Source: Candidatus Liptonbacteria bacterium RIFCSPLOWO2_01_FULL_53_13 (GTDB lineage: Bacteria; Patescibacteriota; Minisyncoccia; UBA6257; 2-01-FULL-56-20). Taken from it: a stretch of DNA of 5,922 nucleotides. Every line of letters starts with the position of its first letter. Within the stretch, counting starts at the first letter, position 1. Positions 1 to 4,728 of the stretch are shown here, piece after piece. The stretch covers positions 1 through 5,922 of the forward strand of contig MHLB01000050.1 of assembly GCA_001818895.1 (NCBI GenBank). The letters are read 5' to 3'. The notes below the pieces were generated by a model. It was not told where the DNA came from. It made no database searches and worked only from the letters and a program-made list of their open reading frames with translations. A program made the translations under genes and the position numbers.

Positions 1-1119
1 CACATGGAAGTGCTTGAAGACGCCACCTTGGTGCGTTACCGCGTGGACGGCATCCTTCACGAGATGATCCGCATTCCGAAGACAATCCACGCCGGTCTTA
101 TCGCGCGCATCAAGATTCTTTCCGGCCTCAAGATCGACGAACACTATAAACCGCAGGACGGGCGGTTCCGCTATCAAATAGTAGGGCAAGTCGTAGATGT
201 GCGCGTTTCGGTGATGCCCACCTATTACGGAGAAAAAGTAGTAATGCGCTTGCTTGAATCCACGCAGAAACCGCTTTCGTTTGAAGAACTCGGGATGCTT
301 CCCGATACCGCCGAGCTCGTGAAAGAAAATCTGGAGAAGACATACGGGATGATCATCATCTGCGGCCCCACCGGTTCGGGGAAATCCACCACGCTTTACG
401 CGCTTATGAATATGCTCAATAAGCCGAACGCGAACATCGTGACCATCGAGGACCCGATCGAATACAATATGCGGTTTATCAATCAATCTCAGGTGAACAC
501 GCAGATGGGCATTACCTTTGCTTCCGGACTGCGCGCGCTTTTGCGCCAGGACCCCAATATCATCATGGTGGGAGAGATTCGCGACAGCGAGACCGCGGAT
601 ATCTCCGTCCAGGCGGCTCTCACGGGGCACCTCTTGCTTTCTTCTCTCCACACGAACGACGCCACAAGCGCGATTCCGCGCCTCTTTGACCTGGGGGTTC
701 CTCCGTTTCTCGTGGCATCCACGATCAATCTGGTGTTCGCCCAGCGTCTCGTACGGCGCGTTTGCCCGTCATGCATTTATTCATACGATCCTCCGGACGA
801 CGTAAAGAGCACCATTCTCGCGCAACTCAAAGAAGCGGATGTGGCGGACCCCGAGAGCAGCGTCCCGAAGGCGTTTTACAAGGGGAAGGGATGCGCCACG
901 TGCGGCAACTCGGGCTACCGGGGGCGCTTCGGCGTCTTTGAGGTATTTAATGTGAATGATACAATAAGAGGGCTTATCAACCGCCCTCAATTTGACCTTG
1001 ATGCGCTCAAGAAAGTCGCCCGCGAACAGGGGATGAAGACGATGTTTGAAGACGGCATGATGAAAGTCCAGCTCGGGCTTACCACGATTGAAGAGGTGCT
1101 GAGGGTTATTCGGGAATAA
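1..1119 (+). CDS. pilB: Type IV pilus assembly ATPase PilB/GspE (5' truncated)
   Basis: Cytoplasmic hexameric ATPase of the secretion-ATPase superfamily that powers pilus extension at the PilC platform. The frame is open at the window edge, so the N-terminal domain is missing; 371 residues follow from the Met at position 4, while full PilB is usually about 550-600. Counting from that Met: the N2-domain hallmark RYRVDGILHE (11-20), Walker A GPTGSGKST (121-129), Asp box TIEDPIEY (147-154), Walker B region with MVGEIRDSETA (188-198), His box TGHLLLSSLHTNDA (207-220), and two CxxC pairs, CPSC (254-257) and CATC (297-300). The tetracysteine zinc module is typical of PilB/GspE and absent from the retraction ATPase PilT, which settles the assignment between those two. 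All catalytic motifs look intact. PilC follows after a 154-bp repeat-filled spacer. GspE of a type II secretion system is the alternative, but pilM downstream favours T4P. Confidence 0.95.
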   Translation, partial: HMEVLEDATLVRYRVDGILHEMIRIPKTIHAGLIARIKILSGLKIDEHYKPQDGRFRYQIVGQVVDVRVSVMPTYYGEKVVMRLLESTQKPLSFEELGMLPDTAELVKENLEKTYGMIIICGPTGSGKSTTLYALMNMLNKPNANIVTIEDPIEYNMRFINQSQVNTQMGITFASGLRALLRQDPNIIMVGEIRDSETADISVQAALTGHLLLSSLHTNDATSAIPRLFDLGVPPFLVASTINLVFAQRLVRRVCPSCIYSYDPPDDVKSTILAQLKEADVADPESSVPKAFYKGKGCATCGNSGYRGRFGVFEVFNVNDTIRGLINRPQFDLDALKKVAREQGMKTMFEDGMMKVQLGLTTIEEVLRVIRE

Positions 1120-1135
1120 TGAAAAATTGAAAAAT
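1120..1135. repeat. Tandem octamer TGAAAAAT x2
   Basis: Two exact head-to-tail copies of TGAAAAAT (1120-1127, 1128-1135) begin at the base after the pilB stop codon. They are the left edge of the repeat-rich spacer. No function can be read from them. They also place a T-run next to the hairpins on the minus strand. Confidence 0.7.
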
Positions 1136-1136
1136 C

Positions 1137-1166
1137 TCCGCCGAAGGCGGATCCGCCTCGGGCGGA
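1137..1166. repeat. Twin GC-rich mini-hairpins forming nested palindromes
   Basis: Two adjacent 15-nt units have the form TCCGCC-N3-GGCGGA, with loops GAA (1137-1151) and TCG (1152-1166). The inner arms also make a perfect 12-bp palindrome (GGCGGATCCGCC, 1146-1157), and the outermost arms (1137-1142 and 1161-1166) are complementary too. The 30 bp can therefore fold as two small hairpins or one long one. On the + strand it is followed by A residues rather than a T-run, so it is not a standard terminator for pilB. On the minus strand it is followed within two bases by ATTTTT, but no minus-strand gene is seen. It resembles the dispersed TCCGCC/GGCGGA hairpins I associate with CPR genomes; that link is from memory. 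Confidence 0.85.
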
Positions 1167-1167
1167 A

Positions 1168-1273
1168 AAGTAACAACACACAATGACAATGCAAAATTTC
1201 AAAATAAACCGCGAAACATTTTACGTTTTTAACTGTCATTTTACACTTTGATATTTGCACTTTTAACTATCTT
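1168..1273. repeat. Degenerate AT-rich direct and inverted repeats in the pilB-pilC spacer
   Basis: This gene-free stretch is built from recurring short words. CATTTTAC occurs at 1217-1224 and 1237-1244, TTTTAACT at 1227-1234 and 1261-1268, and AATGACA (1182-1188) is the inverted complement of TGTCATT (1234-1240). It is much richer in A/T than the flanking genes and ends at the pilC start codon. No convincing promoter is visible; TTGATA at 1248-1253 resembles a -35 box but has no well-spaced -10. It looks like decayed repeat sequence rather than a gene. Confidence 0.5.
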
Positions 1274-2473
1274 ATGCTCTACCATTATCTGGCTACCGAC
1301 AAAAGCGAACGGCTTCACGAGGACGATGTGGACGCGGAAAGCGTTCAGAGCGTCCTGCGCTTGCTTGCCGAACGGGAATTGCGCCCCGTATCGGTGACGA
1401 AAATGGAGGTGGAAAAAAAGGGAATTTTTTCCAGCAAAATCAAGATTGCCGACAAGATTTTCCTTACCAAATACCTTTCGCTTATGTTGAGCGTGGGGAC
1501 AGACCTGCTTTCCGCCATCAACATCCTTATCGTGGACTTTGACAAGCCGGCGGTGAAAAATCTCTTGCTGGAGATCAGGGACAGCTTGAGCCACGGCAAG
1601 CCGTTCTATGAAGCGTTTGCGGAACACCCGCAAGAATTTTCGCCGGTATTTATCAACCTTATCAAAGCGGCAGAGGCATCGGGAAACCTTCAGCAGACCT
1701 TTGAGGATTTGAGCACTTCGCTTGAGCAGGATGCGGCGCTCAAAAACCGGGTGAAAGCCGTGTTGGTATACCCCGCGATCCTCTTGTCCGGGTCGCTCGT
1801 TATTTTCATATTTCTTTCCACGTTCGCGTTACCGAAAATTTCCAAGGTATTCGTGGACAGCGGCATTGACCCGCCCGTGTTTTCAAGGATAGTTCTCGCG
1901 ATAGGGCTTTTCGTAAATAACTACATCGTGCTGTTTCTCGCATTGGTCATATTCAGCGCCGCATTCCTCTTTTATTTTTTCACAAGAAATCCCGTGGGGA
2001 GGCGCGTCGTGGAGTACGTCGTAAGCCATGCGCCGATCCTGAAGAAAGTCCATCGGGATCTCGCCGTACAGCGATTCGCGTCCACGTTCAGCTCGCTCAT
2101 GCGGGCGGGACTTCCCATTGTGGCGGCGCTTGAGATTTCCGCGGATGTCGTCGGGTCCGACGATTATCGGCAGGCGATCCTGCGCATCGCGAACGAAGGC
2201 GTTGCCAAGGGACTCTCCATTTCCGATTCATTCCGGAAAGAACTGGTGTTTCCCCGGATGCTCACGAACCTCATCGCCATTTCGGAAAAAGCGGGCCACA
2301 TGGAGCAGATCTTGAAGACCCTTTCGGATTTTTACGCGAGCCGCGTGGAGAACAGCATACGCATGCTCGTATCGTTTTTGGAGCCGATACTCTTGGTGCT
2401 GATGGGGCTTATCGTAGGAGGGATCGCGCTTGCCATCATCGTTCCCATTTACCAGCTCGCTTCGCAGGTGTAG
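1274..2473 (+). CDS. pilC: Type IV pilus inner-membrane platform protein PilC/GspF
   Basis: Polytopic inner-membrane protein on which PilB acts to insert pilins into the fibre. At 399 residues it matches the family length of about 400. It carries two T2SF domains, roughly residues 63-187 and 267-390, with the duplicated signature seen as AAEASGNL (132-139) and ISEKAGHM (336-343). Membrane segments are at about 163-186, 205-236 (possibly two) and 366-393; the C-terminal one is Gly/Leu/Ile-rich and ends in the family-typical IVPIYQLASQV. The N-terminal region (1-60) starts MLYHYLATD, as in PilC homologues that begin with a short beta-rich stretch. The ATG at 1274 has no evident Shine-Dalgarno sequence and sits at the end of an AT-rich repeat block. 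The next gene starts 30 bp after its stop. Confidence 0.95.
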   Translation: MLYHYLATDKSERLHEDDVDAESVQSVLRLLAERELRPVSVTKMEVEKKGIFSSKIKIADKIFLTKYLSLMLSVGTDLLSAINILIVDFDKPAVKNLLLEIRDSLSHGKPFYEAFAEHPQEFSPVFINLIKAAEASGNLQQTFEDLSTSLEQDAALKNRVKAVLVYPAILLSGSLVIFIFLSTFALPKISKVFVDSGIDPPVFSRIVLAIGLFVNNYIVLFLALVIFSAAFLFYFFTRNPVGRRVVEYVVSHAPILKKVHRDLAVQRFASTFSSLMRAGLPIVAALEISADVVGSDDYRQAILRIANEGVAKGLSISDSFRKELVFPRMLTNLIAISEKAGHMEQILKTLSDFYASRVENSIRMLVSFLEPILLVLMGLIVGGIALAIIVPIYQLASQV

Positions 2474-2491
2474 CGGAACGCGGCGGTGTAG

Positions 2492-2497
2492 TATAAT
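2492..2497 (+). promoter_or_regulatory. Consensus -10 box (TATAAT) 6 nt before a GTG start
   Basis: A perfect TATAAT lies in the 30-bp gap between pilC and the GspH-like gene. Six bases separate it from the GTG at 2504, so transcription from it would begin at or next to the first codon, giving a leaderless mRNA. No good -35 hexamer is found 16-18 bp upstream. An in-frame TAG at 2489-2491 limits how far upstream the gene could start. A chance match is possible. Confidence 0.5.
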
Positions 2498-2503
2498 AGA
2501 AGA

Positions 2504-2992
2504 GTGCACGTACCACTTACGACCGACAACTTGCGGCAACGAAAAGGATTCACTTTGTTTGAGATCCTCATTGCAATCACGCTCATGGTCGTGGTCGGTT
2601 TTATCACGATTCCGAACTTGAGGGGAAAACGGGGAACCACGGAACTTGATGCCGCGGTGAGGCAAATCGCCGCGCTTCTCCGGGAGGCGCAAAGCGCGGC
2701 GCTTGCGGGGGATTCCGAGTCCAACTGGGGAGTCCACTTTGAGAACAATCCCGACGGCCCCTTTTATGCGCTTTTTAAGAGTTCGTATGGACCGGGGAAT
2801 ATCCGCACGCGGGGAACTTTGCCCAATATGGTGAGCTATGGAAGCATCTCCCCCGGAAATTCGGAGGACATTGTTTTTGAGCAAGTAACGGGCCGCCCTC
2901 TCTCCGTACCCGTACCGGATATTTCGCTTGCGCTCACAGGCGGGGGAACAGCAACCATTTCAGTAAGCGCCTCGGGCGCGGTGAGTTTTTAA
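2504..2992 (+). CDS. GspH/FimT-like type IV pseudopilin
   Basis: Prepilin of 162 residues, matched by length and sequence to GspH/FimT minor pseudopilins, which initiate or prime fibre assembly. The leader MHVPLTTDNLRQRKG is cut by prepilin peptidase after G15, leaving F16-T-L-F-E20, with the conserved Glu at mature position 5 and a hydrophobic helix up to about residue 37. The following segment (residues 49-66, AAVRQIAALLREAQSAAL) is the amphipathic helix characteristic of GspH, and the C-terminus (TISVSASGAVSF) is a family-like final strand. GTG at 2504 is chosen because an in-frame stop at 2489 leaves little room upstream; TTG at 2528 would give a shorter but still valid leader (MRQRKG). 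A TATAAT box is 6 nt upstream and no Shine-Dalgarno sequence is seen. Confidence 0.85.
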   Translation: MHVPLTTDNLRQRKGFTLFEILIAITLMVVVGFITIPNLRGKRGTTELDAAVRQIAALLREAQSAALAGDSESNWGVHFENNPDGPFYALFKSSYGPGNIRTRGTLPNMVSYGSISPGNSEDIVFEQVTGRPLSVPVPDISLALTGGGTATISVSASGAVSF

Positions 2993-2996
2993 AACC

Positions 2997-3056
2997 ATGC
3001 GACAAGTGGCCCTCCTTCACTCAAATTACGGCGGGCAGGCAAGCGACGAAAAATGA
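2997..3056 (+). other. Possible 19-codon leader ORF overlapping the next prepilin start
   Basis: ATG at 2997, four bases after the gspH-like stop, opens a 19-codon frame (MRQVALLHSNYGGQASDEK) ending in TGA at 3054-3056. That stop overlaps the ATG of the downstream prepilin (3053-3055) in an ATGA arrangement. The prepilin start has no clear Shine-Dalgarno sequence, so terminating ribosomes could re-initiate there. The peptide resembles nothing I know, and an ORF this short can easily arise by chance. Confidence 0.2.
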
Positions 3057-3727
3057 CCATTCACCATTCACCATTCACCATTCACCACGCCCTTCGGGCG
3101 CGCGGCGGGCAATCGCTTGTGGAAATCCTTGTTGCCTCGGCAGTCGGGGTGGTGGTCATCGGCGCGGCGGTTTCCGTTATCGTGCCCGCGCTCCGCGGCA
3201 ATACGGACGCGGAAGAGCGCCAATCGGCTACCGCTGTCGGAAAAGAACTTTTGGAAAGCGTACGTGCGTTCGCGGAAAGCAGCTGGCACAATATTGATAC
3301 GCCTGCGCTTGCGTTGGGACCTTTGAATCATTACCACCTTACTTCCGATGCGCCGTTTTCTTTAGTGTCAGATGAGGTGTTGGGTCCCGAGATTGTCACG
3401 CTGGATGGCAAAAATTATACAAGGTACTTTTATCTGGAAAGCGCGGGGCGGGACGGGTCGGGGAACATTCTGGAAAGCGGCGGAACCGACGACCCTTCAA
3501 CGAGGAAAATTACCGTGATATACGGAAAAGTCGGCGGCACGGAGCGCACTCTGACGGGATATCTCACGCGGTCAAAAAATTTCGTGACGGTGCAGACCGA
3601 CTGGTCGTTGGGACCGGGACACGAAGGGCTGGTGGACGCGCACACTCCCACGGAAAGTTTCTCCGCCGGTTCGGGTAATATCAATTTTACGAGCACCACG
3701 GGGCGAATCTATTTAAATCTTGAGTGA
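3053..3727 (+). CDS. Type IV prepilin with repeat-encoded leader (PilV/PulJ-like)
   Basis: Prepilin of 224 residues. Residues 1-19 form the leader, cut after G19 in RARGG|QSLVEIL; mature residue 5 is Glu (E24), and the hydrophobic helix spans about 22-48 (LVEILVASAVGVVVIGAAVS and on). The body after residue 50 contains EERQSATAVGKELLESVRAFAES, like the amphipathic helix of PilV/PulJ/PulI minor pilins, followed by a Gly/Ser/Thr-rich beta region. ATG 3053 is the only usable start: the frame upstream runs to the previous gene's stop without ATG, GTG or TTG, and a later start would remove the leader. Leader residues 2-13 come from a 7-bp tandem repeat, which is unusual. The exact minor-pilin class is uncertain; the prepilin assignment is firm. 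It ends 10 bp before the next gene. Confidence 0.85.
   Translation: MTIHHSPFTIHHALRARGGQSLVEILVASAVGVVVIGAAVSVIVPALRGNTDAEERQSATAVGKELLESVRAFAESSWHNIDTPALALGPLNHYHLTSDAPFSLVSDEVLGPEIVTLDGKNYTRYFYLESAGRDGSGNILESGGTDDPSTRKITVIYGKVGGTERTLTGYLTRSKNFVTVQTDWSLGPGHEGLVDAHTPTESFSAGSGNINFTSTTGRIYLNLE
3057..3087 (+). repeat. Heptanucleotide array A: CCATTCA x4, inside a prepilin leader
   Basis: Four exact copies of CCATTCA (3057-3063, 3064-3070, 3071-3077, 3078-3084) plus CCA (3085-3087) lie two bases after the start codon at 3053. Translated, they give TIHHSPFTIHH. The unit is stop-free in the coding direction and reads as the same cyclic heptapeptide in every frame. A change of one copy would put the rest of the prepilin out of frame, ending near 3326 for loss of one unit and near 3297 for gain of one. 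Confidence 0.95.
3088..3100 (+). repeat. Small GC hairpin directly after array A
   Basis: CGCCC (3088-3092), loop TTC, GGGCG (3096-3100) forms a 5-bp stem within the leader coding sequence (residues 12-16, around HALRA). It directly abuts the heptamer array. Whether it forms in mRNA or acts on translation is unknown; high local GC makes a chance occurrence plausible. Confidence 0.4.
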
Positions 3728-3731
3728 TAAT
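3726..3731 (+). promoter_or_regulatory. -10-like hexamer (GATAAT) 6 nt before an ATG start
   Basis: GATAAT matches the -10 consensus at five of six positions and overlaps the upstream prepilin stop (TGA 3725-3727). Exactly six bases separate it from the ATG at 3738, the same spacing as TATAAT to GTG at 2504. This would give a leaderless transcript of the secreted repeat protein. No -35 element is evident. Confidence 0.35.
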
Positions 3732-3737
3732 CCCGCC

Positions 3738-4646
3738 ATGCACATAAAAAGAACACATATGATATATGCCGTATGCGCCGTCCTCGCGGGAATGGGCGCG
3801 CTTGCGTGGAATGCCGCGCGCGTGCAGGCAACCACGAACGTGCGTCCGGAGATTGACAACCATTGGGCGTGGAATGACGTCATAGAATGGATTGATTTTT
3901 ATCACTACCCCACGGAGAACGTGATACTCACTTCATATAAACTCACCGGTTATGCGAGCTCTTCCATCGGCAACATTTACTTTGATTGCGCGATGACAGG
4001 CGACTGCGCCGAGAAAGGCAACTATAAAGTTACGAATGACGGAGAAGGAAATCTTTCCGGTTGGGCATGGAACGATGCGGTAGGCTGGATCAGTTTTGAC
4101 TGTCACAATAATGGAGGAAGTTGCGGAACTTTGTACCAAGCGTATGTGGTCCCCGACAATATCGATGCGGGTATATTCACGAACCCCGGCACAGACTACG
4201 CATGGAACGATCTCATTGGCTGGATCAGTTTTAATTGCGACAACCACAGCAATTGTGGAAATCCCGATGGAATTAATTACAAAGTTGCGACAAGCTGGGA
4301 AGCGACTTCCACGAGCGGGTACGTTGACTCGTCCACGTTTGATACCAACGTAACCGGTGGCGCACAGCTGAATTCCGTGATGTGGTCGGGGGTGACAGAA
4401 CCGGGCACGGAGGTTGGATTCCAGTTTGCGGGGAGTGATAATCCGAACGAACCATCATGGGAGTTTAAGGGACCCGATGGCACGGTGGACACGTACTATA
4501 TGGCGGTTCAAAATTCATCCGTACCGCTTGACCTTACCCTCCATAACAATCAGCAGTATTTCCGCTACCGCGTCACGTTGTTTTCCGATCTCACCCAGAG
4601 GAATACCCCGAGGATTGATGAGATATCAATAAACTGGAGCCCGTAA
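3738..4646 (+). CDS. Secreted Trp-rich repeat protein (possible pilus-associated surface protein)
   Basis: Protein of 302 residues with no function I can name. A Sec signal peptide is visible: basic MHIKR, hydrophobic core about 8-24, probable cleavage after VQA (29-31). There is no prepilin motif. The first half has repeats with core W/Y-AWND-x-hydrophobic-GW-I-x-F at 43-54, 109-120 and 154-165, plus a degenerate copy at 71-84 (GYASSSIGNIYFDC). Three are followed by a cysteine pair spaced 5-6 residues apart: C84/C90, C122/C129, C167/C173, which could form disulfides or bind metal. Residues about 187-302 are a Thr/Ser/Asn-rich beta domain ending in QQYFRYRVTLFSD and TPRIDEISINW, similar in style to extracellular beta-sandwich domains. 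ATG 3738 is preferred over a TTG at 3720, which would overlap the previous gene and spoil the signal peptide. Sitting between two pilin genes suggests a pilus-linked surface role; that is inference. Confidence 0.75.
   Translation: MHIKRTHMIYAVCAVLAGMGALAWNAARVQATTNVRPEIDNHWAWNDVIEWIDFYHYPTENVILTSYKLTGYASSSIGNIYFDCAMTGDCAEKGNYKVTNDGEGNLSGWAWNDAVGWISFDCHNNGGSCGTLYQAYVVPDNIDAGIFTNPGTDYAWNDLIGWISFNCDNHSNCGNPDGINYKVATSWEATSTSGYVDSSTFDTNVTGGAQLNSVMWSGVTEPGTEVGFQFAGSDNPNEPSWEFKGPDGTVDTYYMAVQNSSVPLDLTLHNNQQYFRYRVTLFSDLTQRNTPRIDEISINWSP
4065..4237 (+). repeat. Near-identical 38-bp direct repeats within the secreted-protein gene
   Basis: Segments 4065-4102 and 4200-4237 align without gaps and differ only at a few central bases and near the 3' end; GCATGGAACGAT and GGCTGGATCAGTTTT are identical in both. 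They encode AWND-x-x-GWISF in repeats two and three. The first repeat (around 3864-3899) encodes a related but more diverged motif (EWIDF), so copies two and three look like the more recent duplication or have been homogenised. Confidence 0.8.
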
Positions 4647-4686
4647 GACAGGAGACAAGTAACAGGTGATAGGTGACAGGCGATAG
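4645..4686. repeat. Heptanucleotide array B: six degenerate GTGAYAG units
   Basis: Six consecutive 7-bp units start on the stop codon of the secreted-protein gene: AAGACAG, GAGACAA, GTAACAG, GTGATAG, GTGACAG, GCGATAG. The last four fit GTGAYAG best. Read on the minus strand the unit is CTRTCAC, close to the units of array A (CATTCAC) and array C (CATTTGC), so array B looks like the same kind of element in the opposite orientation. It ends directly at an extended -10 box. Confidence 0.8.
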
Positions 4687-4695
4687 TGATATAAT
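4687..4695 (+). promoter_or_regulatory. Extended -10 promoter (TGATATAAT)
   Basis: TGATATAAT combines a perfect TATAAT (4690-4695) with the upstream TGn of extended -10 promoters, which need no strong -35. The predicted start near 4702 gives a leader of about 27 nt before the ATG at 4729. Eighteen bases upstream is GTGATA (4666-4671), matching TTGACA at four positions and supplied by array B. This is the best promoter candidate in the window and would drive the small pilin-like gene and pilM. Confidence 0.6.
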
Positions 4696-4728
4696 ATAAA
4701 CAAGGCACGACCCCGACCCTTACTACCC

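Noticed and set aside
1137..1166. Rho-independent terminator after pilB
   Set aside because: The hairpin is followed by AAAAG on the coding strand, not a T-run. pilC follows on the same strand and is functionally linked.
781..1260. Minus-strand open frame of 159 codons spanning the pilB end and the spacer
   Set aside because: It overlaps the conserved C-terminus of PilB, its N-terminal part is translated from the repeat spacer, and it has no domain-like features.
1248..1276. Promoter for pilC with TTGATA as -35
   Set aside because: The only -10-like hexamers lie at the wrong spacing (14 or 19 bp) and at or inside the start codon.
2228..2884. Minus-strand open frame of 218 codons across the pilC/gspH-like boundary
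   Set aside because: It is antisense to two well-supported genes, with low-quality composition and no motif.
3041..3048. Shared AAGCGACG octamer before the prepilin start and at 4781-4788
   Set aside because: Eight bases at two GC-rich sites, in different reading frames and different positions relative to the start codons; likely coincidence.
3057..3087. CRISPR array or assembly artefact for the heptamer repeats
   Set aside because: The repeats are contiguous with no spacers, so this is not CRISPR. Array C carries an internal point difference, and both coding arrays keep the pilin reading frame, which argues against a random assembly error, though read-level checks would be needed to exclude collapse of copies.
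3720..3737. TTG start at 3720 for the secreted repeat protein
   Set aside because: It would overlap the preceding prepilin and add an acidic/polar stretch before the basic n-region, weakening the signal peptide. ATG 3738 fits better.
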